Shown here: in pieces, positions 47,766 to 56,123 of the stretch
Position numbering within the stretch: the stretch's first letter is position 1
How the letters are laid out: each line of letters opens with the position of its first letter
From: Clostridiales bacterium
GTDB taxonomy: Bacteria > Bacillota > Clostridia > Caldicoprobacterales > UBA3941
Direction of reading: 5' to 3'
NCBI GenBank assembly: GCA_012735575.1
Contig: JAAYGY010000101.1
Location: forward strand, 1 to 58,362
Length of the DNA: 58,362 bases
Notes under the pieces: generated by a model
Seen by the model: the letters and a program-made list of their open reading frames with translations, nothing else
Databases searched by the model: none
What the model was told of the DNA's origin: nothing
Made by a program: the position numbers and the translations under genes

Positions 47766-48545
47766 ATGATTAGATCTTTATATACTGCCACCACCGGCAT
47801 GAGAGTACAGCAGCATAAAATAGATTCAATCGGTAATAATATTGCTAACGTTTCAACCACCGGATACAAAAGCTCAAGGCCGGATTTTAAAGAAACCCTT
47901 TATGATGTAATGGAGATAAGGCCTGCCTATGCTCAGACCAATTTGCTGATAGGCAATGGGGTAAGGGTAGGTTCTGTTCAAAGGATTTTTACCCAGGGGA
48001 GTCTAAAGCAGACCGGCAACAGCCTGGATCTGGCTTTGGAAGGTCTCGGATTTTTTGCCATAGGCGCTGAGGACGATCAGACTCTGTATACCCGGGATGG
48101 AACCTTTAAACTGTCCTATATGCCAGATGGTCAGGCCAGACTGGACAACATGGAAGGCTATCCTATCCTGGATCAGTATGGCCAGCCTATCTACTTTGAC
48201 GGGGATACCCGTGAGGAGAATATAGTTATCAACCAGGATGGAACTATATACCTGACCGATGAATACGGCAGCTATTATCAGGGGACTTTAGGGGTTTACA
48301 GCTTTACAGACCCCAACAGCCTGCAATCTATAAGGGCATCCTACTTTATGGCTACGGAAGGCAGCGGTGAGCCTACACCAGCCTTGGATACCAAGGTAAT
48401 ACAAGGGTATCTGGAGCAGTCCAATGTAGATTTATCACGGGAGATGACAGATCTTATTATGGCTCAAAGAGCTTATCAGCTAAATTCGAGAATGATACAG
48501 ACAGCAGATGAGATGGAAAAACAGGCTAACAATCTCAGGGGTTAG
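47766..48545 (+). CDS. flhP: Flagellar basal-body rod protein FlhP (FlgG type)
   Basis: The 259-residue protein is a second rod protein: MIRSLYTATTGMRVQQHKIDSIGNNIANVSTTGYKSSR at the start, GNSLDLALEGLGFFAIG in the middle and EQSNVDLSREMTDLIMAQRAYQLNSRMIQTADEM at the end, close to FlgG. ATG 47766 lies 6 nt after TAGGAGG at the end of flhO; an open frame extends to 47736 but lacks support. It is likely co-transcribed with flhO. Confidence 0.94.
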   Translation: MIRSLYTATTGMRVQQHKIDSIGNNIANVSTTGYKSSRPDFKETLYDVMEIRPAYAQTNLLIGNGVRVGSVQRIFTQGSLKQTGNSLDLALEGLGFFAIGAEDDQTLYTRDGTFKLSYMPDGQARLDNMEGYPILDQYGQPIYFDGDTREENIVINQDGTIYLTDEYGSYYQGTLGVYSFTDPNSLQSIRASYFMATEGSGEPTPALDTKVIQGYLEQSNVDLSREMTDLIMAQRAYQLNSRMIQTADEMEKQANNLRG

Positions 48546-48592
48546 TTGAGAGTTTAGACTGAAGATGAGTATATAGAGAGGTTAGACTATAG

Positions 48593-49030
48593 ATGGAGAT
48601 AATGAAGGTCAATGAAATAATGAAACGCATACCACACCGATATCCATTTTTACTGGTGGATAGGGTGCTGGAGCTGGAACTAGGTAAAAGAGGAGAGGGC
48701 ATAAAGAATGTGACCATAAATGAACCTTTCTTTCAAGGTCATTTTCCAGGGACACCTGTTATGCCCGGAGTTCTGATAATAGAGGCACTGGCCCAGCTAG
48801 GCGCCGTAATAGTTCTGGGTATGCCGGAAAACAAAGGCAAGCTTGCTTTTCTTACCGGTGTTGATAATGTGCGTTTCAGACGCCAGGTAATACCAGGGGA
48901 TCAGCTGCGCCTTGAGGTAGAGATGACAAGGATGCGGGGGCCCATAGGCAAAGGCAAGGGCAGAGCCCTGGTAGATGGAGAAGTGGCAGCCGAAGGCGGA
49001 ATTATGTTTTATTTAGGCCAGGCCGATTAG
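48593..49030 (+). CDS. fabZ: 3-hydroxyacyl-ACP dehydratase FabZ
   Basis: FabZ removes water from 3-hydroxyacyl-ACP in fatty acid elongation. The 145-residue hot-dog-fold protein shows [13 protein letters not shown], catalytic H50 in [14 protein letters not shown] and E64 in [11 protein letters not shown] start at ATG 48593; ATG 48602 ([16 protein letters not shown]) is also plausible. It follows flhP, as in B. subtilis, and overlaps the convergent TtcA-like gene by 4 bp. Confidence 0.96.
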   Translation: MEIMKVNEIMKRIPHRYPFLLVDRVLELELGKRGEGIKNVTINEPFFQGHFPGTPVMPGVLIIEALAQLGAVIVLGMPENKGKLAFLTGVDNVRFRRQVIPGDQLRLEVEMTRMRGPIGKGKGRALVDGEVAAEGGIMFYLGQAD

Positions 49031-49749
49031 TTCCATAGCTTGCGTACGTGAGTTTTTTTAAGTGCACCTAGAATCTGCTCATGGACATTGGGGATATCCT
49101 CTGATATGTCCTGGAGCAGATTTTTTATATACTGCCTTTTTGTCTCCCCGTTTGCCGGGCAGGGGTTAAAGACTACAGGAATATTGTGGCGATTAACTGC
49201 CCTTTTAATTTCAGGCTCAGGTACATATACAAGGGGTCTAATGAGGGTAATATCCTTTCTGTCCAAATAGGTTACGGGGGAGAAGGTGTTTAGCCGGCCT
49301 TCATAAAAAAGGCTTAGGAACAGAGTTTCAATGACATCCTCTCTGTGATGCCCCAGGGCCACCTTTTTGCATCCCAGCTCCAAGGCTGTATTATGAAGGG
49401 CTCCTCGTCGCAGTTTTGCACATAGGGAACAGGGATTTTTTTCATTACGGATATCAAAAACTATAGTAGCAATTTTGGTGTTCTTAATAGTATAGGGTAC
49501 ACCCAGTTCCTTGCAGTAAGCTTCCACTGCTGACCAGTCAGCATCTTCAAACCCCATATCCAGAGTAATAGCTTCCAAATCATATTTTACCGGGGACATA
49601 AACTGATATAATCTTAAGGCTTTAAGCAAGATTAAGCTGTCTTTGCCGCCGGATACCCCAACGGCAATCCTGTCCCCCTCTTTTATCATATTAAAATCCT
49701 CTACGGCTTTTCTCAGACAGCCTAAAATTTTCTTCACTCTATTTTTCAT
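49027..49749 (-). CDS. TtcA-type tRNA sulfurtransferase (PP-loop ATPase)
   Basis: The 240-residue protein is a PP-loop ATP pyrophosphatase: SGGKDS at residues 33-38, ITLDMGF, a CxxC pair C107-C110 in [28 protein letters not shown], and a later Cys in [14 protein letters not shown]. This matches the TtcA/TtuA group, which adds sulfur to tRNA using an Fe-S cluster. TtcA makes 2-thiocytidine at position 32; Firmicute members are not all assigned, so the target is uncertain. It is convergent with fabZ and not part of that operon. ATG 49749 follows AGAAGGGATG. Confidence 0.9.
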   Translation of the reverse strand: MKNRVKKILGCLRKAVEDFNMIKEGDRIAVGVSGGKDSLILLKALRLYQFMSPVKYDLEAITLDMGFEDADWSAVEAYCKELGVPYTIKNTKIATIVFDIRNEKNPCSLCAKLRRGALHNTALELGCKKVALGHHREDVIETLFLSLFYEGRLNTFSPVTYLDRKDITLIRPLVYVPEPEIKRAVNRHNIPVVFNPCPANGETKRQYIKNLLQDISEDIPNVHEQILGALKKTHVRKLWN

Positions 49750-49903
49750 CCCTTCTGTTTATTATTCAATTTTGCATATTCTTCTATAGAACTTAATTTA
49801 GATATTTCCCTGTTTTCTTCTTTTGTAGAATATTCATCTGGATATTATATAATATCTAACCTATACATACAATCCATTAATACCATATAAGGACTGAAAT
49901 ATA

Positions 49904-49933
49904 TTGACAAAAAAATTACAAATATGATAGATT
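49904..49933 (+). promoter_or_regulatory. Candidate promoter of the sugar cassette; spacer 49750-50067
   Basis: TTGACA (49904-49909) and TAGATT (49928-49933) are separated by 18 bp. They lie in a 318-bp gene-free spacer. The rest of the spacer is AT-rich, with the 13-bp tandem repeats just before the first dehydrogenase gene. Confidence 0.45.
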
Positions 49934-50003
49934 GAACTTAACCTAAAGGTATCAATCCCTTTGTTAGTCTCTATATAAGCTTAATTTAAAAGGCTGGTTA
50001 TAC

Positions 50004-50042
50004 ATTTTATAGATTCAACTTATAGATTTAACTTATAAATTC
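50004..50042 (+). repeat. 13-bp tandem repeats, array 1
   Basis: Three units in head-to-tail order: ATTTTATAGATTC (50004-50016), AACTTATAGATTT (50017-50029) and AACTTATAAATTC (50030-50042). The array ends 25 bp before the dehydrogenase start. Period and sequence match array 2 at 52081-52153. Confidence 0.8.
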
Positions 50043-50067
50043 AACTAAGCAATGAAGGGGGATAACA

Positions 50068-51087
50068 ATGAAACAGGCCATTATGGTAGCACCTGGACAA
50101 ATTGAGTTTAGGGATGTTCCAGTGCCGGAGGTAAAACCAGATCAAATCAAGGTTAAAATGAAAAAGATTGGTGTGTGCGGATCCGATATCCATGTCTATC
50201 ATGGCAAGCATCCATATACCAGCTATCCTGTTGTACAGGGGCATGAGGTTTCTGCCCAGGTGGTTGAGGTAGGAAGTCGGGTGACCAATGTAGCCCTAGG
50301 GGACAAGGTGACCATTCAGCCCCAGGTTGTTTGCGGTAAATGTTATCCTTGTACCCATGGAATCTATAATGTCTGTGAAGCGCTTAAGGTAATGGGTTTC
50401 CAAACCACAGGTATGGCAAGTGAATACTTTGTTACAGATGCAAAAAAAGCTGTAAAACTGCCCGATGACATGAGCTGGGATCATGGAGCAATGATAGAAC
50501 CTCTGGCAGTAGCGGTACATGCAGTAAGGCTTGCTGGTGATGTGACAGGCAAAAAGGCAGTAGTTTTAGGTGGGGGCCCTATTGGTAATCTAGTAGCCCA
50601 GACAATAAAAGCAATGGGTGGAGAGGATGTTATTCTATCCGAGTTAAGCCAATACAGGCTGGAAACTGCCAAAAAGTGTGGAATAAAGACAGTAGATGTG
50701 AAAGAAGAAGACCTGCTACAGGCCATTGAAGATAATTTTGGCAAGGACAGGGCAGATTTCATATTTGAATGTGTTGGGATCAGTGAAACCATGAATCAGG
50801 CAATCCAATATGCCCGCAAGGGAAGCACCATTGTGGTAGTTGGGGTGTTTGGAGATCTTGGAAGGATAAACATGGGTTATGTACAGGATCGTGAATTAAC
50901 CCTTAAAGGCAGTGCCATGTATCGGGAGGAAGACTATATAAAGGCAATAGAACTGGTTAATAAGGGATTAATAGAGTTTGATGCCCTTATAACCCACCAT
51001 GTGCCCTTTGAGGAATATAAACAGGCTTATGAGATTATTGATGAACAAAAGGATAGGGCAATGAAGGTTATTATAGACATGGATTAG
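50068..51087 (+). CDS. Zinc-dependent medium-chain dehydrogenase, polyol/sorbitol type
   Basis: The 339-residue protein is a medium-chain dehydrogenase: catalytic zinc ligands C37 in GVCGSDIH, His in QGHE (VVQGHEVSAQV) and a Glu later, a structural zinc loop CGKCYPCTHGIYNVC, and the Rossmann motif VVLGGGPIGNLVAQ. It resembles sorbitol/xylitol dehydrogenases more than simple alcohol dehydrogenases. The PfkB kinase starts 4 bp after its stop, so a polyol could be oxidised to a ketose and then phosphorylated. ATG 50068 follows GAAGGGGG. Substrate unknown. Confidence 0.9.
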   Translation: MKQAIMVAPGQIEFRDVPVPEVKPDQIKVKMKKIGVCGSDIHVYHGKHPYTSYPVVQGHEVSAQVVEVGSRVTNVALGDKVTIQPQVVCGKCYPCTHGIYNVCEALKVMGFQTTGMASEYFVTDAKKAVKLPDDMSWDHGAMIEPLAVAVHAVRLAGDVTGKKAVVLGGGPIGNLVAQTIKAMGGEDVILSELSQYRLETAKKCGIKTVDVKEEDLLQAIEDNFGKDRADFIFECVGISETMNQAIQYARKGSTIVVVGVFGDLGRINMGYVQDRELTLKGSAMYREEDYIKAIELVNKGLIEFDALITHHVPFEEYKQAYEIIDEQKDRAMKVIIDMD

Positions 51088-51091
51088 AGAG

Positions 51092-52078
51092 GTGGAGGTT
51101 TTGATAGACAAGGTATTTGATGTAACTGCACTGGGAGAACTCCTTATGGATATGACCCCCTATGGAATTTCCAAGCAGGGAAATAACCTGTTGGAAGCAA
51201 ACCCAGGGGGAGCACCCTGCAATGTTTTGTCCATGGTCAGTAAATTAGGAGGAAAAACAGCCTTTATTGGAAAAGTGGGCAAGGATCAGTTTGGGCACAT
51301 GTTAGAAGAGACTTTAGCAGCCCAAAACATTAATACAGAAGGGCTGATAAAGGATCCTGAGTATCTGACAACATTGGCCTTTGTACATCTGGACTCTAGG
51401 GGCGAGCGTTCCTTTAGCTTTTATAGAAAACCGGGAGCCGATATGATGCTGGAAAAGCAGGAAATCAATCAAGACCTTATAAAGCAGGCAAGGATTTTTC
51501 ATTTTGGAACCCTTTCCATGACCAATGAGCCAGTGTTAAGTGCTACCATGTTTGCCATAGATCTTGCAATGGAAAATGGCTGTATGATTTCCTTTGATCC
51601 CAATATAAGACCGCTATTGTGGGATTCTTTAGAAAATGCAAAGATGCAGATGGAATATGGCTTTAGCAAGTGCCATATTCTAAAGATTTCAGAAGAGGAA
51701 ATCCAGCTGGCAACAGGGATAAGTGATTCCCATAAAGCTGCTCAGGACTTACGGAACAGTTTTCCAAATATTAAGCTGATCTTTGTCACTGCCGGAGAAA
51801 AGGGCAGTACCTTCTACTATAATAATATTAAGCGGAAGGTTGCACCTTTTTTACATGACAAGACCATAGACACTACCGGTGCGGGAGATGCTTTTATGGG
51901 CAGCTGCCTCTATGAATTAGCAAAATCAGGGCTTGATTCTTTGGATGAGGAAAAACTTTATGAAATAACCCGATTTGCCAATGCTGCAGCCTCCCTGGTT
52001 ATTACTAAAAAAGGTGCATTAAAAGTCATGCCTCATCGCCAGGCTGTAGAAGCTTTTATACAAAAGTATGATAGCTGA
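51092..52078 (+). CDS. PfkB-family sugar kinase, fructokinase type
   Basis: The 328-residue protein has the PfkB pattern: ALGELLMDMTPYG at the start, NPGGAPCNVLSMVSKLGGKTAFIGKVG (substrate motif), SFDPNIRPLLW and C-terminal DTTGAGDAFMGSCLYEL, with the catalytic Asp in GAGD. The two motifs resemble ScrK-type fructokinases, so fructose is the most likely substrate. The start is uncertain: GTG 51092 or TTG 51101, beside GGTGGAGG. It is flanked by two dehydrogenases, which fits polyol-to-ketose-to-ketose-phosphate chemistry. No transporter is in the window. Confidence 0.9.
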   Translation: MEVLIDKVFDVTALGELLMDMTPYGISKQGNNLLEANPGGAPCNVLSMVSKLGGKTAFIGKVGKDQFGHMLEETLAAQNINTEGLIKDPEYLTTLAFVHLDSRGERSFSFYRKPGADMMLEKQEINQDLIKQARIFHFGTLSMTNEPVLSATMFAIDLAMENGCMISFDPNIRPLLWDSLENAKMQMEYGFSKCHILKISEEEIQLATGISDSHKAAQDLRNSFPNIKLIFVTAGEKGSTFYYNNIKRKVAPFLHDKTIDTTGAGDAFMGSCLYELAKSGLDSLDEEKLYEITRFANAAASLVITKKGALKVMPHRQAVEAFIQKYDS

Positions 52079-52080
52079 CC

Positions 52081-52153
52081 AATATATAGAATTATAGAAT
52101 TAATATATAAAATCAATATATAAAATCAATTTATGGAACCAATATATGAAATG
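52081..52153 (+). repeat. 13-bp tandem repeats, array 2
   Basis: Units: AATATATAGAATT (52081), a partial ATAGAATT (52094), AATATATAAAATC (52102 and 52115), AATTTATGGAACC (52128) and AATATATGAAATG (52141-52153). The spacing is 13 bp except for the partial unit. It shares a consensus of AA-n-n-TATA-R-A-W-TC with array 1. The last unit overlaps the ribosome binding site of the following dehydrogenase. Confidence 0.8.
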
Positions 52154-52164
52154 GAGTGTTGAGT

Positions 52165-53190
52165 ATGAAGGCAGCAGTTTTTAAGGGTAAGGGCCTTATT
52201 GATACACAAGAGGTGCTCATGCCTGTATGCGGGGATATGGATGTTATAGTTAAAGTCATGGCCTGCGGTATTTGCGGTACTGATGTGCATATATTTAATG
52301 GTGCAGAAGGAGCGGCTGCTACCACACCTCCTGTTATTTTGGGTCATGAGTTCGCAGGTATTGTAGAAGAGGTGGGTGCTAAGGTAAAGGACATTAAAAT
52401 TGGTGACAGGGTTGCAGTTGATCCTAATGATACCTGCGGCAATTGCTATTACTGCAAAAATGGACTGGCTCATTTTTGCCAGAATATGAAAGGTTACGGT
52501 ACTACAACAGACGGAGGATTTGCCCAATACTGTGTAGTTAACTATAAACAGATTTACAAGCTGGCAGATAAGGTTTCCTTTGAAGAGGGTGCTATGTGCG
52601 AGCCCCTTGCCTGTTGTCTTCATGGAATTGATCTTTGTGAGATAAAGCCGGGTTACAGGGTTATGGTCATTGGTGGCGGTACTATTGGCCTTATAATGGT
52701 TCAACTGGCCAAAATGCGCGGAGCAGCAAAAATCATCTTGCTAGAACCAGTTGGGGAGAAAAGAGCCATAGGTGCAAAACTGGGTGCCGACATAGTTATA
52801 GATCCTATTCATGAGGATGTGGAGAAGGTTTTAGCTAAAAATAATATAGAGCAGATTGAAACTGTGATCGAATGTGTGGGACTGAAATCTACCATGTTGG
52901 ATGCCATTAAGTTTGCAGGCAAAAACTCAGTAGCCATGTTATTTGGCCTGGGCAACCCAGATGATGAGATTCCTATAAAACCCTTTGAAATATTTAGAAA
53001 GGAAGTTACCATCAAGGCGTCTTATATAAATCCCTATACCCAGGGCAGAGCTGTAAGCCTTATTAATTCCGGAAAAATAGATGTCAAGAGTTTAATTTCG
53101 GGTACTATCTCCTTGGATGAATTAAGGGATACGCTATCTGATCCATCAAAAAGGCAAAAGGGTAAGGTTATGGTAAATCCATGGTGCTAG
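52165..53190 (+). CDS. Zinc-dependent medium-chain dehydrogenase, second copy
   Basis: The 341-residue protein is a second medium-chain dehydrogenase, with GICGTDVHIF, ILGHEFAGIV, the structural zinc loop CGNCYYCKNGLAHFC and Rossmann motif VIGGGTIGLIMVQ. It is only distantly similar to the one at 50068. ATG 52165 lies 8 nt after GGAG; in-frame GTG 52156 is inside that site. It resembles sorbitol dehydrogenase or L-threonine dehydrogenase-type enzymes. It is the last gene of the sugar cassette; an inverted repeat follows it. Confidence 0.9.
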   Translation: MKAAVFKGKGLIDTQEVLMPVCGDMDVIVKVMACGICGTDVHIFNGAEGAAATTPPVILGHEFAGIVEEVGAKVKDIKIGDRVAVDPNDTCGNCYYCKNGLAHFCQNMKGYGTTTDGGFAQYCVVNYKQIYKLADKVSFEEGAMCEPLACCLHGIDLCEIKPGYRVMVIGGGTIGLIMVQLAKMRGAAKIILLEPVGEKRAIGAKLGADIVIDPIHEDVEKVLAKNNIEQIETVIECVGLKSTMLDAIKFAGKNSVAMLFGLGNPDDEIPIKPFEIFRKEVTIKASYINPYTQGRAVSLINSGKIDVKSLISGTISLDELRDTLSDPSKRQKGKVMVNPWC

Positions 53191-53246
53191 CCATATCCTC
53201 TTTTTCATTAACCTATTGTGCTAGATCAAAGTTATCACTATATGAG

Positions 53247-53289
53247 TATAATTAGCTATTGATAAGTGAACCATCAATAGCTAATTATA
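53247..53289 (+). repeat. Dispersed palindromic element, perfect copy
   Basis: Perfect 17-bp arms TATAATTAGCTATTGAT (53247-53263) and ATCAATAGCTAATTATA (53273-53289) surround a 9-nt loop, AAGTGAACC. Compared with the copy at 27899, two arm positions change on both sides and pairing is kept. Confidence 0.85.
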
Positions 53290-53347
53290 TTGTACTGGTA
53301 CGATAGGTTATTTTTTATGTCTGAATAAAAAGGTAAAAAATTTAAAA

Positions 53348-53381
53348 AACATTCGGTTTTTATATAAAACTATGCTATAAT
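53348..53381 (+). promoter_or_regulatory. Candidate PurBox and promoter upstream of purR
   Basis: On the minus strand 53360-53348 reads AAAACCGAATGTT, 11 of 13 positions of the B. subtilis PurBox. TATAAT lies at 53376-53381, so the box would cover the -35 region. A weaker opposed half site is CTGAAT at 53321-53326. A second TATAAT is at 53386-53391. Negative autoregulation by PurR would fit, but the match is imperfect. Confidence 0.4.
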
Positions 53382-53420
53382 TGGGTATAATGAGGATATA
53401 GGAGTAAAGGGAGTGATTGG

Positions 53421-54239
53421 ATGGGAAAGATAAGGAGGAATGAGCGTATTGGGGCAATGGTAAAGATTCTTAGCAGCCATCCAAACAAGATATTTACGCT
53501 CAATAATTTCAGTGAGCTGTTTCAGACAGCAAAATCCACCATAAGCGACGACCTTGTGATAATCAAGGAGATTTTTGATAAATTCAAGCTGGGTCATATA
53601 GAAACGGTAGTAGGAGCGGCAGGGGGAGTAAGATATATACCTGGACTGTTTGAAGAGGATACCAATTTTATTGAAGATATATGCAACCAACTTTCTGAAG
53701 TCGACAGGATCCTGCCGGGAGGATTTTTATATATGACCGATATACTGTTTACGCCAGAGGTAGTAGAAAGATTCGGCAAGATATTGGCTACTCAGTTCCA
53801 GCACACAAATCCCGATTTTGTAATTACTGTTGAAACCAAGGGTATACCCATTGCTCTTATGACTGCCCGAGCTCTTAACTGCCCTGTAGTAGTGGCAAGA
53901 AGGGAAAGCAAGGTAACCGAGGGCTCTACTGTATCCATTAACTATGTATCAGCCTCCTCAAGACGTATCCAGACCATGTCCCTTGTAAAACGATCGGTAC
54001 AAAAAGGACAAAGAGGCCTTATAGTTGATGATTTTATGAAGGGTGGCGGAACAGCCAGAGGACTTAGGGAGCTGCTCCATGAATTTGAAGCCGAGATAGC
54101 AGGGGTAGGGGTAATTATTTCTACAGCCGATCCAGAGGAGAAACTTGTAAAAGACTATAAATCCCTAATGGTGCTGAAAAAAGTGGATGAAATACAGAGG
54201 GAAGTCATTGTGGAACCATCTTCCTGGATTAGAAAATAG
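53421..54239 (+). CDS. purR: Purine operon repressor PurR
   Basis: PurR represses purine synthesis genes and is released by PRPP. The 272-residue protein has an N-terminal winged helix (IGAMVKILSSHPNKIFTLNNFSELF; 1-75) and a phosphoribosyltransferase-like domain (about 80-270) with VETKGIPIALMTARAL and the PRPP loop RGLIVDDFMKGGGTARGL. ATG 53421 follows AAAGGGAGTG. It heads the conserved purR-spoVG-glmU-prs-pth-mfd cluster; the usual yabJ between purR and spoVG is absent. Confidence 0.96.
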   Translation: MGKIRRNERIGAMVKILSSHPNKIFTLNNFSELFQTAKSTISDDLVIIKEIFDKFKLGHIETVVGAAGGVRYIPGLFEEDTNFIEDICNQLSEVDRILPGGFLYMTDILFTPEVVERFGKILATQFQHTNPDFVITVETKGIPIALMTARALNCPVVVARRESKVTEGSTVSINYVSASSRRIQTMSLVKRSVQKGQRGLIVDDFMKGGGTARGLRELLHEFEAEIAGVGVIISTADPEEKLVKDYKSLMVLKKVDEIQREVIVEPSSWIRK

Positions 54240-54275
54240 TTAAGGTATAAAATTTTCTATTTTTTTAGATTTCAA

Positions 54276-54302
54276 GGAGGACTGTGACTTTTTTTGGCGA
54301 AT
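54276..54302 (+). promoter_or_regulatory. Candidate sigma-H promoter for spoVG
   Basis: AGGA (54278-54281) and GAAT (54299-54302) are separated by 17 bp, the same spacing as in the classical sigma-H promoter of B. subtilis spoVG. The transcription start would be near 54309, about 43 nt before the gene. Confidence 0.7.
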
Positions 54303-54351
54303 TAATATAATATCTACCATTGCTATAGACTCGGAAGGTGGTGAGCTTGAA

Positions 54352-54615
54352 TTGGAAATTACTGATGTAAGGGTCCGAAAAATCGGCGGCGATGGCAAAA
54401 TGAAAGCAGTTGCTTCTGTTACCTTTGACAACTCCTTCGTGGTTCATGACATTAAAGTGATAGAGGGTCAGAATGGCTTGTTCATTGCTATGCCTAGTCG
54501 AAAAACTCCAGATGGGGAGTATAGGGACATTGCCCACCCAATAAATTCAGATATGAGGGGTAGGCTTCAGGGGGTTATTCTAGAACAGTACGAACAGATC
54601 CTAAGCGACGAGTAG
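54352..54615 (+). CDS. spoVG: SpoVG, RNA/DNA-binding regulator
   Basis: SpoVG is a small conserved nucleic-acid-binding protein named for a sporulation defect. The 87-residue protein reads [38 protein letters not shown] and then [23 protein letters not shown], the most conserved part of the family. The start is TTG 54352 behind GGTGGTGAG. A sigma-H-like promoter precedes it and a strong hairpin terminator overlaps its stop, so it is likely made from its own short transcript. Confidence 0.97.
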   Translation: MEITDVRVRKIGGDGKMKAVASVTFDNSFVVHDIKVIEGQNGLFIAMPSRKTPDGEYRDIAHPINSDMRGRLQGVILEQYEQILSDE

Positions 54616-54653
54616 GCTTCAAGGGAGAGCAATCTCCTTTGAAGCCTATTTCT
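54613..54653 (+). terminator. Rho-independent terminator after spoVG
   Basis: TAGGCTTCAAGGGAGA (54613-54628) pairs with TCTCCTTTGAAGCCTA (54633-54648) with one G-U and a 4-nt loop; TTTCTT follows. The stop codon is part of the stem. Confidence 0.88.
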
Positions 54654-54737
54654 TGGCCTTAAATTTACATTGAAATTTACTATAGGATTAGCATATAATA
54701 AACTAGGAAGAATCTTATACTATAGAGGGAGAGTTTT

Positions 54738-56123
54738 ATGGAAAATAGAATAGTTGCAGTTGTAATGGCGGCGGGGGATGATGCCAGAATGAAGTCTTCC
54801 CTGCCTAAAGTCATGCACAAAATTTGCGGGCACCCCATGATCGAGTATGTGGTAAATGCAGTTTTAGGTGTTTCAAACTGTGAGCCCGTTGTTGTACTGG
54901 GAGAAGGAGGAGAGGACATAAAGGAGCTTTTAGGTCCTGATATCAAGTATGCCTACCAGCCCCAGTGTCTGGGGACCGGTCATGCTGTTATGATGGCCAA
55001 AGATTATCTTAAGAATCAGACAGGATATGCCCTGGTACTGGGCGGGAACATACCTTTAATTACTTCCCAAACCTTGCAGAACCTATTGGATTACTGTATA
55101 AATGGTGACTATGATGCTGTGGTACTCTCCGCATTATTTGAAAATCCCCATGATTATGGTAGAATTGTACGGGATATATCTGGAGACTTTGACCGTATTG
55201 TGGAACATAAGGATGCCACCCAGGAGGAAAAGCTAATCAAGGAGGTAAACAGTTCCATTTACTGTTTTAGTATCCCTGAGCTATTAGAGGGTTTAGACAG
55301 GCTTGAAAATAACAACCCTCAAGGAGAATACTATCTAACGGATGTATTGGGAATTTTAAAGGATCAAGGTAAGAAAATAGGAGTTTATACCGTATATGAT
55401 TCTGATGAAATCATGGGAGTCAACACCCGAATCCAACAGGCTGAAGCTACTAAAATTTTAAATCGACGCATTAACTATGGTCATTTGGAAAACGGGGTAA
55501 CCCTGATTGATCCGGACAATACTTATATAGGACCCTACGTAAGAATAGAAAGGGACGTAATTATTTATCCAGGTAATGTCCTGGAAGGGCGCACCACCAT
55601 AGGCGAAGGAACTATTTTATATCCCAACAGTCGTATAGTAGATTCTGTTATAGGAAAAGAAACCCAGATCCAAAGCTCGGTCATACTGGAAAGCCAGATT
55701 GGAAACAGGACCACTGTAGGTCCCTTTGCCTATCTGAGGCCGGGTAGCCAAATAGGCAATAATGTGAGAATTGGTGACTTTGTGGAGATCAAAAATGCAA
55801 AAATAGGAGACGAAACCAAAATTTCCCACCTTACCTATGTGGGAGACGGTGATGTAGGAAGGAATGTTAATTTAGGTTGCGGAGTTGTCTTTGTCAACTA
55901 TGATGGAAAGAAGAAGCATAGAACAATTGTAGAGGACAACGCTTTTGTAGGATGCAATACTAATCTGGTAGCACCTGTCAGGGTAGAAAGGGATTCCTTT
56001 ATAGCAGCAGGATCCACAATAACCGATGATGTACCTCAAAATGCATTAGCTATAGCCAGAGCTCGTCAGATAAACAAGGAAAACTGGGTAATAAAGTATA
56101 AAAATGAAACGGAGGAAAACTAA
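54738..56123 (+). CDS. glmU: GlmU bifunctional enzyme with altered uridyltransferase motifs
   Basis: GlmU makes UDP-GlcNAc: a C-terminal left-handed beta-helix acetylates GlcN-1-P and an N-terminal domain adds uridylate. The 461-residue length is normal. The beta-helix (about 250-450) is intact, with [10 protein letters not shown] (catalytic His) and [10 protein letters not shown]. In the N-terminal domain the nucleotide loop reads [14 protein letters not shown], so the GxGT of the family is replaced by DDA (residues 14-16). The metal-binding Asp of GDxP is Asn (GGNIPLI, N104). [16 protein letters not shown] and GVN are kept. The uridyltransferase may be weak or inactive. ATG 54738 follows AGAGGGAGAG. 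prs overlaps its last base. Confidence 0.92.
   Translation: MENRIVAVVMAAGDDARMKSSLPKVMHKICGHPMIEYVVNAVLGVSNCEPVVVLGEGGEDIKELLGPDIKYAYQPQCLGTGHAVMMAKDYLKNQTGYALVLGGNIPLITSQTLQNLLDYCINGDYDAVVLSALFENPHDYGRIVRDISGDFDRIVEHKDATQEEKLIKEVNSSIYCFSIPELLEGLDRLENNNPQGEYYLTDVLGILKDQGKKIGVYTVYDSDEIMGVNTRIQQAEATKILNRRINYGHLENGVTLIDPDNTYIGPYVRIERDVIIYPGNVLEGRTTIGEGTILYPNSRIVDSVIGKETQIQSSVILESQIGNRTTVGPFAYLRPGSQIGNNVRIGDFVEIKNAKIGDETKISHLTYVGDGDVGRNVNLGCGVVFVNYDGKKKHRTIVEDNAFVGCNTNLVAPVRVERDSFIAAGSTITDDVPQNALAIARARQINKENWVIKYKNETEEN

Noticed and set aside
52126-52704. Leftward open frame of 192 codons over the second dehydrogenase
   Set aside because: Antisense to a conserved MDR gene with intact zinc motifs; no family resemblance.
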